Shown here: positions 15,901 to 22,914 of the stretch, piece after piece
Layout: the number at the start of each line of letters is the position of its first letter
How positions within the stretch are numbered: the first letter of the stretch is position 1
Source of the DNA: an uncultured Bacillota bacterium
Lineage (GTDB): Bacteria; Bacillota; Clostridia; Peptostreptococcales; Anaerovoracaceae
Direction: 5' to 3'
Assembly (NCBI GenBank): GCA_959606705.1
Contig: CAUHLX010000002.1
Location: 1-25,277 of the forward strand
DNA length: 25,277 bases
Notes under the pieces: generated by a model
What the model saw: the letters and a program-made list of their open reading frames with translations, nothing else
The model's database searches: none
What the model was told of the DNA's origin: nothing
Position numbers and translations under genes: made by a program

Positions 15901-17329
15901 CAAGGAGCCTGATATCGACTTGAATTTCGCCGGCGAGTATCAGCCGGTGGCTCATAAATTCGTAGAAGAAATTTTCGGAAAGGAAAACGTGTACCGAGCG
16001 GGAACCATCGGCACGGTGGCCACCAAGACGGCCTATGGTTTTGTAAAGAAGTATTTTGAAGAACGAAATCAGGTGGTCAACAAATGGGAAGTGGAACGGC
16101 TGGCGGTGGGCTGTACCGGTGTTCGGCGAACCACGGGTCAGCATCCCGGCGGTATCATCATCGTTCCCCGGGGGCACGAAATCTACGAGTTCTGTCCCGT
16201 ACAGCATCCGGCGAACGATGTCAACACGGATATCGTCACCACTCATTACGATTATCACTCCATCGACGAGAACCTTCTCAAGCTGGACATACTGGGACAC
16301 GACGGTCCGTCCATGATCCGTCAGCTTCAGGACATTACGGGTCTGGACCCTCTGACCGTTCCGCTTCGTGATAAAAAGGTGGACAGCATCTTCAACGGGA
16401 TCGAAGGGCTGGATATTAAAATAGAAGATTATAAATTCGCCCACGGGAGCTATGGCATTCCGGAATTCGGCACCAAATTTGTTCGCCAGATGCTGGATGA
16501 CACCAAACCTGGCAAGTTTGCGGACCTGGTCCGCATTTCCGGCTTCTCTCACGGTACGGACGTGTGGATCAACAACGCGCAGGAGTTTATCCGCAGCGGC
16601 GAGGCCACCATGACCGATGCCATTTCCACACGGGATGACATCATGAACTACCTGATTTTGAAGGGGGTTCCCAACAAGACCTCGTTCAAGATCATGGAAT
16701 GCGTTCGAAAGGGGAAAGGACTGACGGACGAACAGGTACAGGTAATGGAAGAAAACGATGTTCCCCAGTGGTACATCGAATCCTGTCGGAGGATCAAATA
16801 CATGTTCCCCAAGGCCCATGCCGTGGCTTATGTGATGACCTCCTATCGGATGGCGTATTATAAAGTGTACTATCCGGCGCCCTTTTACGCGGTATTCTTC
16901 ACCACGAAGATCGCGGATTTCAATTCGGAGGTTATCATGAAGGGAATCCATTCCGTTTGGAGACGGATGCAGGAAATCGACGAGAAGGGCAAGCTGGCCA
17001 CCAAGAAGGAAGAGGACGAGGTGGTGGTGCTGGAAGTCGCCTACGAGATGTACGCCCGAGGTTATGAGTTCCTGCCGGTGGATCTGGAACGGTCCGACGC
17101 CACCAAATTTCAAGTGGTGGACGGAAAAGTGCTGCTGCCGTTCCTGGCCTTGACGGGAATGGGAGAAAAAGCGGCCAGAGCACTGGCGGAAGAGGCGAAA
17201 AAAGGCGAATTTTTCTCGATTGACGATATGAAGATCCGGGCAAAGCTCAATAAGACGGCCATCGAGGCGCTTCAGGTTCACGGAGTGCTTTCCGGATTGC
17301 CCGAATCCAATCAGCTCAGCCTGTTCTAA
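12920..17329 (+). CDS. polC: DNA polymerase III alpha subunit, Gram-positive PolC type
   Basis: The 1469-residue replicative polymerase has an integral proofreading exonuclease. In order: an N-terminal domain (1-195), a Gly-rich linker (203-236), an OB fold (about 260-350), a PHP domain split by the exonuclease (VELHIHTKMSAMDG near 368), a DEDDh exonuclease starting FDLETTG (Asp458), then the C-family polymerase core. The core shows the structural zinc region (ICDNPDC ... MCPECGKPY) and catalytic PDIDLNFAGEYQ (Asp998, Asp1000). The C-terminus ends QLSLF (1465-1469), a canonical sliding-clamp-binding motif. Start is GTG 12920 with AAGGAG at 12908-12913. Length slightly exceeds the B. subtilis enzyme (1437), partly because of the Gly-rich linker. 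The rimP-nusA operon lies directly downstream, the common Bacillota arrangement. Confidence 0.97.
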   Translation: MKELIERCLHWEQMKSCAKENCRYAVNRAVIQKESRRLVVEIETNFIFPYGDTIKMKELLKTQFPDLAGVDFKFTYENVLHSEEEVVRLAVPHMIEEINGEYAHLTKTIFTDQVSLGEDRVEIMALGAVAVRELNERTADLFSRILKRDFGMDRKVVFRNNQDSYVEKARERARLEAEELAAVEAAIKEAERNNAGKSAAPANGFGGGFSGGGGFTGNGSGFSGNGGKPWKGGGGNRSAKYTPVVGSRIMGKPINEPPVRINDVDQESGTVVIEGQVFGKDNRQTKTGKQIVTLLITDFSNSICVKIFASEEKWNDIDEHVKSGDRVKIRGNAEYDTFENCVVLMGKDLEKLPPPEKRQDTSEEKRVELHIHTKMSAMDGLTEIGDLVKTAGRWGHKALAITDHGVVQGFTEAAKLVKKNKLDLKLIFGVEGYLLDDGGTASMYSPELTTDGEYVVFDLETTGLSHINDEIIEIGAVKVKGKVITDQFLTFVKPRLGYIPEKITELTSITWDQVKDAPSLDDVFPKFMEFIGDLPLAAHNADFDVSFVKTACERRGRELPNSTVDTLFLSRKLLPQLKRFKLNLVAKELEVSLENHHRAVDDAICCAGILIKLYEKLEEAGVTRLCDLDKTLGEGIDYKTGSTNHIILLAQNQVGLKNLYKLVSMSHLDYFYKKPRIPKSVLLEYREGIIVGSACEAGQLYQAVLGKKSDREIEEILKLYDYLEIQPLSNNQFLVDQGKVAGVEDLRQINRRIIALGKKYGKPVVATTDAHYLEPSEAIYRKILMAGQGFKDIEDGEGLYFRTTDEMLEEFSYLGADLAHQVVIDAPNLIADWVEPVIPVPEGKFPPKIDGAEEKLYNRCMDNAHRIYGDPLPELVQKRLEKELNSIISNGYAVMYVSAELLVQKSLSDGYLVGSRGSVGSSFAATMAGITEVNPLPPHYICDNPDCKHYEFILDGSYDCGVDMPEKMCPECGKPYRKDGFNIPFEVFLGFEGDKEPDIDLNFAGEYQPVAHKFVEEIFGKENVYRAGTIGTVATKTAYGFVKKYFEERNQVVNKWEVERLAVGCTGVRRTTGQHPGGIIIVPRGHEIYEFCPVQHPANDVNTDIVTTHYDYHSIDENLLKLDILGHDGPSMIRQLQDITGLDPLTVPLRDKKVDSIFNGIEGLDIKIEDYKFAHGSYGIPEFGTKFVRQMLDDTKPGKFADLVRISGFSHGTDVWINNAQEFIRSGEATMTDAISTRDDIMNYLILKGVPNKTSFKIMECVRKGKGLTDEQVQVMEENDVPQWYIESCRRIKYMFPKAHAVAYVMTSYRMAYYKVYYPAPFYAVFFTTKIADFNSEVIMKGIHSVWRRMQEIDEKGKLATKKEEDEVVVLEVAYEMYARGYEFLPVDLERSDATKFQVVDGKVLLPFLALTGMGEKAARALAEEAKKGEFFSIDDMKIRAKLNKTAIEALQVHGVLSGLPESNQLSLF
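13526..13627 (+). repeat. Gly-rich low-complexity linker in polC
   Basis: Residues 203-236 of PolC are mostly Gly with Phe, Ser and Asn. At DNA level the run GGATTTTCCGG recurs, twice followed by AAATGGC. It joins the N-terminal domain to the OB fold, where a flexible linker would be tolerated. Confidence 0.8.
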
Positions 17330-17364
17330 CCGCTGGTTTCCTGTGCCTGACTTCATTTTAGGGC

Positions 17365-17393
17365 TTGCAAACACAGGAAAACTGTGGTATTGT
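17365..17393 (+). promoter_or_regulatory. Sigma-A type promoter for the rimP-nusA-infB operon
   Basis: TTGCAA (17365-17370) and TATTGT (17388-17393) are separated by exactly 17 bp. The predicted start is near 17400, giving a leader of about 98 nt before rimP. A second, weaker -10 (TATACT, 17425-17430) lacks a -35. Confidence 0.7.
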
Positions 17394-17434
17394 ATACCTG
17401 CGTATGAAAATACGCACGGTATCGTATACTTTTT
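17392..17434 (+). terminator. Hairpin with GAAA loop and T-run: polC terminator overlapping the operon promoter
   Basis: TGCGTAT-GAAA-ATACGCA (17399-17416) forms a perfect 7-bp stem with a GNRA-type tetraloop. It is extended by ATACC/GGTAT (one bulge) or alternatively by GTATAC/GTATAC. TTTTT follows at 17430-17434. For transcripts coming from polC it can act as a terminator; for transcripts starting near 17400 only the GCGTAT-GAAA-ATACGC part remains, at the very 5' end. Confidence 0.55.
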
Positions 17435-17440
17435 GAGTAG

Positions 17441-17470
17441 AAGAGTGGGCAATCCCACTCTTTCATTTTT
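17441..17470 (+). terminator. Leader terminator/attenuator upstream of rimP
   Basis: AAGAGTGGG (17441-17449) and CCCACTCTT (17454-17462) form a perfect 9-bp stem with a CAAT loop, followed by TCATTTTT. It lies in the operon leader, 28 nt before rimP. In B. subtilis a weak, NusA-dependent terminator in the leader of this same operon mediates NusA autoregulation (established). The interrupted T-run here fits that type of site; the functional equivalence is inference. Confidence 0.62.
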
Positions 17471-17497
17471 AGTAAGATAGGGGCGATTTAAGGAAGC

Positions 17498-17980
17498 ATG
17501 GCAAAGAAGAAGATTACGGAGCTGGTGGCCCAGGAACTTTCCGATTTCCTGACAGAAAATGGCTACGAGCTGTTTTTTGTGGAATTCGTTAAAGAAGCGA
17601 AGGACTGGTATTTGAGGGTTTATATTGATAAAGCGGGCGCTCCGAAGGACGATCATGTGAGCACGGACGACTGCGAAAAGGTCAGTCGTTTTCTCAGCGA
17701 GCGTCTGGACGCACTGGATCCTATCGAGCAGAACTATATTCTTGAGGTTTCGTCGCCGGGAATGGACCGGCCTCTTCGGAATGAAAAGGATTACGAAACC
17801 TATCGGGGGGAGTTGGTGGAGATTAACTTGTATCAAGCGGTGAACGGCAGCAAGCAGCTCACCGGTCTTCTGCAAGGACTGTCCGACGGAGTGGTGACGC
17901 TTCGAACGGATGAAAAAGGAACCACCGTGGAGATCCCATTGGATCAGATTGCAAAGACAAAGCTGGCAGTTGTTTTTTAA
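17498..17980 (+). CDS. rimP: Ribosome maturation factor RimP
   Basis: The 160-residue protein matches RimP (formerly YlxS/YhbC), which binds the 30S subunit and helps its late assembly. The N-terminal alpha/beta domain includes GYELFFVEFVKE and LRVYIDKAG, the central ILEVSSPGMDRPLR is the family signature, and the C-terminal half is the SH3-like barrel. Length is typical. It is the first gene of the operon, 18 nt before nusA. The ribosome site AAGGA (17490-17494) is only 3 nt from ATG 17498, unusually close; an alternative AGGGG lies further upstream. This may keep translation of the first gene low. Confidence 0.95.
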   Translation: MAKKKITELVAQELSDFLTENGYELFFVEFVKEAKDWYLRVYIDKAGAPKDDHVSTDDCEKVSRFLSERLDALDPIEQNYILEVSSPGMDRPLRNEKDYETYRGELVEINLYQAVNGSKQLTGLLQGLSDGVVTLRTDEKGTTVEIPLDQIAKTKLAVVF

Positions 17981-17998
17981 GGAGGACGAAAAAACGGC

Positions 17999-19147
17999 AT
18001 GAACAAGGAATTTATTTTAGCAGTGGAGGAATTGGAGAAGGAAAAAGGCGTCTCCAAAGACCTTCTGATCGAAGCCATCGAATCGGCTTTGGTCTCGGCT
18101 TACAAGAAGAACTACGGAACGTCACAGAACGTGCGCGTCAACATCGATCGGATGACCGGAGATATCGATGTGTTCATGCGCAAGGACGTGGTGGAGGAAG
18201 TGGAAGATCCCTTCAGCCAGATTTCCGTTTCGGACGCCAGAGAAATCGATCCCAACTTTGCGGCCGGGGATGTGGTGGAAAACCAGGTGACTCCAAAGGA
18301 CTTCGGACGGATCGCGGCACAGACTGCCAAGCAGGTAGTGGTGCAGCGCATCAGAGAAGCGGAACGGGGAATGATCTATGATGACTATATCAACCGTCAG
18401 AGCGAGATCGTCAACGGCGTGATCCAGCGGATCAGCAACGACACCGTGTTCATCAACATGGGGCGCACCGAGGGGATTCTGGCCGCCAACGAGCAGGTCA
18501 ACGGGGAAGTGTATCAGGTCAACAATCGAATCAAGGTCTATATCATGGATGTAAAACGGACACCGAAAGGCCCTCAGGTCTATCTGTCCCGGTCCCATCC
18601 CGGATTGGTCAAGCGGCTGTTTGAATTAGAGGTTCCCGAAATTCAGGACGGCATCGTGGAGATCAAGAGCATTTCCAGAGAAGCCGGCTCCCGCACCAAG
18701 ATCGCCGTCTATACGGAAGATGAAAATGTGGATCCGGTGGGCGCCTGTGTGGGAACGCGGGGAACGCGGGTCCAGGCCATCGTCGACGAGCTTTACGGGG
18801 AGAAAATCGACATCATCAACTGGAGCGAGGATCCGGCGGAGCTGATCCGCAGCGCCCTTTCTCCCGCCAAGGTGGAGCAGGTGATCATCGAGGACGAAGA
18901 GCGTTCCGCTACGGTGATCGTTCCGGATTATCAGCTGTCTCTGGCCATCGGAAAGGAAGGGCAGAACGTTCGTCTGGCCGCGAAACTGTGCGGCTGGAAG
19001 ATCGATATCAAAAGCCACTCTCAGTATTATCCCGACGGAGCGGAGTTTCCGGATTACGCCGACGAGGAGGACGCCGTGCTCGGCCAAGAGAGCGGCGAGG
19101 ACGTGGTGATCGAAGAAACGGCCGCGGAGTTGGTCGAGGACGAATAG
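17999..19147 (+). CDS. nusA: Transcription termination/antitermination factor NusA
   Basis: The 382-residue protein binds RNA polymerase and nascent RNA, modulating pausing and intrinsic termination. Seen in order: N-terminal RNAP-binding domain (1-130, starting MNKEFILAVEELEKEKG), S1 domain (about 135-200, with VNGVIQRISNDTVFINMG), then KH1 and KH2 (GACVGTRGTRVQ and SLAIGKEGQNVRLAAKL are the GxxG loops), and an acidic tail from about 350. It lacks the C-terminal acidic repeats of E. coli NusA, as usual in Bacillota. AAGGAGG precedes ATG 17999, but the spacer is about 13 nt, longer than optimal. The gene may be controlled by the attenuator in the operon leader. Confidence 0.97.
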   Translation: MNKEFILAVEELEKEKGVSKDLLIEAIESALVSAYKKNYGTSQNVRVNIDRMTGDIDVFMRKDVVEEVEDPFSQISVSDAREIDPNFAAGDVVENQVTPKDFGRIAAQTAKQVVVQRIREAERGMIYDDYINRQSEIVNGVIQRISNDTVFINMGRTEGILAANEQVNGEVYQVNNRIKVYIMDVKRTPKGPQVYLSRSHPGLVKRLFELEVPEIQDGIVEIKSISREAGSRTKIAVYTEDENVDPVGACVGTRGTRVQAIVDELYGEKIDIINWSEDPAELIRSALSPAKVEQVIIEDEERSATVIVPDYQLSLAIGKEGQNVRLAAKLCGWKIDIKSHSQYYPDGAEFPDYADEEDAVLGQESGEDVVIEETAAELVEDE

Positions 19148-19172
19148 AAGAGGCGCGGAAGGAGGCGGTTTG

Positions 19173-19454
19173 ATGAAAGCAAAGAAGATTCCCCTGCGGA
19201 GATGCGCGGGCTGCATGGAGTCAAAACCGAAGAAAGACCTGATCCGCATCGTGTCTACGCCGGAGGGTGAAATCAGGATCGATCTCACAGGCAAGGCCAA
19301 TGGGCGCGGCGTTTACCTCTGCCCCAAGTCGGAGTGCTTCGCTCTGGCCCGAAAGAAGAAAGCCATCGGACGGAGCCTGGATGTGAGCATTTCGGAGGAA
19401 CGGCTGAATCAGCTGTTTGAGGAGTTGAAGGAGCATGAGGAAAAAGATTCATAG
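19173..19454 (+). CDS. rnpM: RNase P modulator RnpM (YlxR family)
   Basis: The 93-residue product has the YlxR hallmarks: an N-terminal RRCAGC motif followed by basic residues, then NGRGVYLCPKSEC. In B. subtilis YlxR binds the RNase P RNA and modulates its activity, and was renamed RnpM (established from literature recall). The ATG at 19173 is 7 nt from AAGGAGG; an in-frame TTG one codon earlier is less likely. It lies between nusA and ylxQ as in most Bacillota, and its last 20 nt overlap ylxQ. Confidence 0.93.
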   Translation: MKAKKIPLRRCAGCMESKPKKDLIRIVSTPEGEIRIDLTGKANGRGVYLCPKSECFALARKKKAIGRSLDVSISEERLNQLFEELKEHEEKDS

Positions 19455-19752
19455 TTATCTGGGTTTTGCGAAACGATCGCGAAATCTGGTTACGGGATAT
19501 AACACCTGTATGTATGGTCTCAAAGGCGGAAAGATCAAGCTGCTGATCCTGACGGAAGGATTGGCGGAAAATACCGTTAAGAAGTTTACCAAGGCGGCGG
19601 CGGACCGAAACGTTCCGCTGCGGACCTACGGAACGTCGGAAGAGCTTTCCCGAGTCGTGGGGGAAGAAGGAACCGGAATTTTCGGGATTACCGATTCGCA
19701 ATTTGCCCGGACCATACTGAAGGAAATCGATACTGTTGAAATGGAGCCATAA
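19435..19752 (+). CDS. ylxQ: L7Ae/eL8-family K-turn RNA-binding protein, YlxQ
   Basis: The 105-residue protein belongs to the L7Ae/L30e superfamily, small alpha-beta-alpha RNA-binding proteins that often recognise kink-turns. The YlxQ pattern is visible: SYLGFAKRSRNLVTGYN at the start, KLLILTEGLAENTVKKF in the middle, then VPLRTYGTSEELSRVVG. The start overlaps rnpM by 20 nt. The nearest AAGGAG is only 1 nt from the ATG, so a GGAG 10 nt upstream or translational coupling more likely drives initiation. Its target in the cell is not established; location between rnpM and infB is conserved in Bacillota. Confidence 0.92.
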   Translation: MRKKIHSYLGFAKRSRNLVTGYNTCMYGLKGGKIKLLILTEGLAENTVKKFTKAAADRNVPLRTYGTSEELSRVVGEEGTGIFGITDSQFARTILKEIDTVEMEP

Positions 19753-19784
19753 AAATGGAGTAAAAAAGAAAAGGAGGTGTGCCT

Positions 19785-22520
19785 ATGTCGATTAGAGTTC
19801 GTGAACTCGCAGAAGAGCTGAAAATGGACAGCAAGGAATTAACCGATAAAATAAAAACCATGGGCATCGACGTAAAGAGCCAGCTTTCCGTAATTTCGGA
19901 TATTGATGTGATCGCCATCCGCAATGTCATCCTGCACAAGGATACGGAAAATGCCGAGGCAAAGATTATACAGGTGGAGGAGAATAAAACCTCGATGAAG
20001 CCTGCCAAACCCGCAAAGAAGGAGACCAAAGCGGCACCCAAGAAAACCGCCGCGGCCAAGCCGGCGGCCAAGAAAGCGGCAGAGCCGGCGGCGGAGACCG
20101 CAGCTCCCCGGGAAGCGGCCTTAAAGAAAACGGAGCCGAAGAAAAGCGAGCCCGCGGCCGACGTCGCCGCAGAGCCTGCCGCGGTTCGGACACAGAGCGT
20201 GAAAAAGACGGCGCAGAGCAAACCCGCTCCGGCACAAAGCGGTACGCAGAGTCAGCATGGCGGTTCGCATTCCAACGGCCAGAGCGGCCAGCAGCAGCGC
20301 ACGGGCGGCCAGCATTCCGGCAGTCAGGGCAGTCAAGGCGGTCAGGGTGGTCAGCATTCCGGCAATCAGGGCGGTCAGCAGCAGCGGACCGGAGGACAGC
20401 AGCGTCTGGTGGGAGGTCAAGGCTCCCAGGGTGGTCAGCGCACGGGCGGTCAAAGCGGCCAGCAGCGCACGGGCGGCCAGCATGCCAATGGTCAGAGCGG
20501 CCAGCAGCAGCGCACGGGCGGCCAGCGTTCCAATAGCCAGGGCGGCCAGCAAAGGACCGGCGGCCAGCAGCATTCCAACGGACAGAGAAGCTCCGCGGCT
20601 CCGGGAAAACCAGCCGGAAGAGACGGACGCAGAGACCAGAAGGGCCCCAAGAGAGAATACAAGAAGCTGGACTTAACAAAGGCGGCACCCAAAAAGCACA
20701 ATAAGTATAAGACGGATAAACCGGTGGAAGAGACTCTGGAGGACCAGATCGGGGAAGAACTGCCCGTGGGCACCAAGATCATCAATGTTCCGATCACCGT
20801 AAAAGGACTGTCCGAACAGATCGAAAAATCCACTTCCGAATTGATTATGAAGCTGATGAAAATGGGGATTATGGCCAACATCAATCAGAATCTGGACGAA
20901 GACACCGTTTTGATTCTGGGCGAGGAAATGGGCATTAACATCGTCATCGGAAACGTGGCGGAAGAAGTGGTGGAGGAAGGCCTGGAGCTGTTTGAGGATA
21001 AACCGGAGGAACTGAAGCCCAGACCTCCGATCATCGCGGTCATGGGTCACGTGGATCACGGAAAAACCTCTCTTCTCGATGCGATCCGTCAAACCAATGT
21101 GACCGATCGGGAAGCGGGTGGGATCACCCAGCATATCGGCGCGTCCGAAGTGCGCGTCAATGGTCAGAAGATCGTGTTCCTGGATACGCCGGGCCACGAA
21201 GCGTTTACCGCCATGCGGGCCAGAGGTGCCTATGTCACGGACATTGCCGTTTTGGTAGTCGCCGCGGACGACAGCGTGAAGCCGCAGACCGTGGAAGCGA
21301 TCAGCCACGCCAAGGCCGCGGGGGTTCCCATCATCGTGGCCATCAATAAGATCGATAAGCCGGGAGCCAATGCCGACAAGGTAAAGCAGGATCTCACCGA
21401 ACACGGAATTCTGGTGGAGGATTGGGGCGGAGACGTGATCTGCGTTCCGGTATCCGCCAAATCCGGAGAGGGCATCGACAGTCTGCTGGAGATGATCCTT
21501 CTGCAGGCGGAAATTCTGGAGTTGAAAGCCAATCCCAACCGTCTGGCCATGGGCAACGTCATCGAAGCCCGGCTGGATAAGGCCAAGGGGCCGGTGGCCA
21601 CACTGCTGGTTACCAACGGAACGCTTCAGTCCGGGATGTCCGTGGTGGCGGGTACCTGCAGCGGCAGAATCCGCGCCATGACCAACTATAAAGGAGATTC
21701 CATCCGCAAGGCGACTCCTGGTACGGCGGTGGAAATTCTGGGTCTGACTGAAGTGCCCCAGGCCGGTGACGAGTTCAACGCGGTCCGGGAGGACAAGGTG
21801 GCCCGAGAGATTGCCGAAAACCGCAGAATCAAGCTGCGGGAGGAAGTGATGGCCAGAAATTCCGGAACGACGCTGGAAGAGCTGTTCACTCAAATCCAGG
21901 AAGGCGAGGTCAAGGAATTGAACCTGATCATCAAGGCTGACGTTCAAGGCTCCGTGGGAGCGCTGATTGCTTCTCTCGAAAAGCTGAAGAACGAAAATGT
22001 CAAGGTGAAAATCGTGCACTCCGGAGTGGGTACCATCACCGAGTCCGACGTCATGCTGGCCAATACCACCGGGTCCATCATCATCGGGTTCAACGTTCGT
22101 CCCAGCAGCACCGTCACGGTTATGGCGGAACGGGACAACGTGGAGATTCGAAGCTATCGGGTCATCTACGAGGTGATCGACGAAATCGAAGCGGCGATGA
22201 AGGGCATGCTGGATCCTGAATATAAAGAAGTGGTTTTAGGCAAACTAGAGATCAGAAACACATTCAAGGTACCGGGAGCCGGCACGGTTGGCGGCGCATA
22301 CGTACTGGAAGGAAAGGTTCAGCGCAACGCTGAAATCAGACTGGTACGTGACGGAATCGTCATTCACGAGGGCAAGATCTCCTCGCTCAAACGGTTTAAG
22401 GACGATGTCAAAGAAGTGGCTCAGGGCTACGAATGCGGAATCGGAATCGATAATTACAATGACATCAAGGAAGGCGACATCATAGAAGCCTTTAAGATGG
22501 AGGAAGTTGAAAGGAAGTAA
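19785..22520 (+). CDS. infB: Translation initiation factor IF-2
   Basis: The 911-residue GTPase places initiator tRNA on the 30S subunit and promotes subunit joining. In order: IF2_N (1-50, SIRVRELAEELKMD); an Ala/Lys/Glu-rich stretch (65-150); a Gln/Gly/Ser/His/Arg low-complexity stretch (152-270) with six QRTGGQ copies; a basic linker; a second IF2_N-like segment (about 330-390); the G domain with GHVDHGKT (421-428), DTPGHEAF (467 onward) and NKID (521-524); then domains II, III and IV. It is larger than the ~716-residue B. subtilis factor, mainly from the low-complexity part. ATG 19785 lies 7 nt after AAGGAGG; the in-frame GTG at 19779 overlaps that site and is rejected. Confidence 0.97.
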   Translation: MSIRVRELAEELKMDSKELTDKIKTMGIDVKSQLSVISDIDVIAIRNVILHKDTENAEAKIIQVEENKTSMKPAKPAKKETKAAPKKTAAAKPAAKKAAEPAAETAAPREAALKKTEPKKSEPAADVAAEPAAVRTQSVKKTAQSKPAPAQSGTQSQHGGSHSNGQSGQQQRTGGQHSGSQGSQGGQGGQHSGNQGGQQQRTGGQQRLVGGQGSQGGQRTGGQSGQQRTGGQHANGQSGQQQRTGGQRSNSQGGQQRTGGQQHSNGQRSSAAPGKPAGRDGRRDQKGPKREYKKLDLTKAAPKKHNKYKTDKPVEETLEDQIGEELPVGTKIINVPITVKGLSEQIEKSTSELIMKLMKMGIMANINQNLDEDTVLILGEEMGINIVIGNVAEEVVEEGLELFEDKPEELKPRPPIIAVMGHVDHGKTSLLDAIRQTNVTDREAGGITQHIGASEVRVNGQKIVFLDTPGHEAFTAMRARGAYVTDIAVLVVAADDSVKPQTVEAISHAKAAGVPIIVAINKIDKPGANADKVKQDLTEHGILVEDWGGDVICVPVSAKSGEGIDSLLEMILLQAEILELKANPNRLAMGNVIEARLDKAKGPVATLLVTNGTLQSGMSVVAGTCSGRIRAMTNYKGDSIRKATPGTAVEILGLTEVPQAGDEFNAVREDKVAREIAENRRIKLREEVMARNSGTTLEELFTQIQEGEVKELNLIIKADVQGSVGALIASLEKLKNENVKVKIVHSGVGTITESDVMLANTTGSIIIGFNVRPSSTVTVMAERDNVEIRSYRVIYEVIDEIEAAMKGMLDPEYKEVVLGKLEIRNTFKVPGAGTVGGAYVLEGKVQRNAEIRLVRDGIVIHEGKISSLKRFKDDVKEVAQGYECGIGIDNYNDIKEGDIIEAFKMEEVERK
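20238..20590 (+). repeat. Gln/Gly/Ser/Arg low-complexity repeat region in infB
   Basis: About 118 codons consist almost wholly of Gln, Gly, Ser, His, Asn, Arg and Thr. QRTGGQ appears six times, along with QGSQGGQ and HSGNQGG variants. The DNA is correspondingly repetitive, with many GGCCAGCAGC and CGCACGGGCGG stretches. Confidence 0.9.
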
Positions 22521-22527
22521 AGAACAC

Positions 22528-22914
22528 ATGGGCAAAGGCTATCGGGCGGGACGTCTGGGCGAAGAAATCCGCCGGATCACCAGCGACCTGCTGTTAAAGG
22601 AATTGAAAGACCCCCGGCTGACGGAGAGAATGGTCAGTGTTTCGGCGGTGGAGGTCACCGATGACGGGAGCTACGCCACGCTGTACGTGACTATTTTAGG
22701 CACCAGCGCGGCGCAGAACGCCAGCGAGGAAGAGAAAGCCGAAGTTCTGGCGGCGTTTCAAAGCGCCAAGGGGCTGATCCGCAAGGAAATCGGCAGACAG
22801 GTAAAGCTTCGCCATACTCCGGACCTGCAGTTTAAGATCGATACTTCGATGGAGTACGGTCGCCATATCGAACAGATCATCGACGAATTGGGAATCGAGG
22901 AAGATGAAGAATAA
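22528..22914 (+). CDS. rbfA: Ribosome-binding factor A
   Basis: The 128-residue KH-like protein binds the 30S subunit during late 16S rRNA maturation. MGKGYRAGRLGEEIRRITSD is the characteristic start, followed by LKDPRL and VSVSAVEVTDDGSYATLYV; FKIDTSMEYGRHIEQII closes the fold. I place the start at ATG 22528, 7 nt after the infB stop; an upstream in-frame TTG at 22507 lies inside infB. The ribosome site AAGGAAG is at 22511-22517. The last 11 nt overlap nrnA. Confidence 0.95.
   Translation: MGKGYRAGRLGEEIRRITSDLLLKELKDPRLTERMVSVSAVEVTDDGSYATLYVTILGTSAAQNASEEEKAEVLAAFQSAKGLIRKEIGRQVKLRHTPDLQFKIDTSMEYGRHIEQIIDELGIEEDEE

Noticed and set aside
15269..17875. Long minus-strand open frame (868 codons) opposite polC and rimP
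   Set aside because: It is the complement of well-identified genes, has no recognisable domain, and arises from their codon bias.
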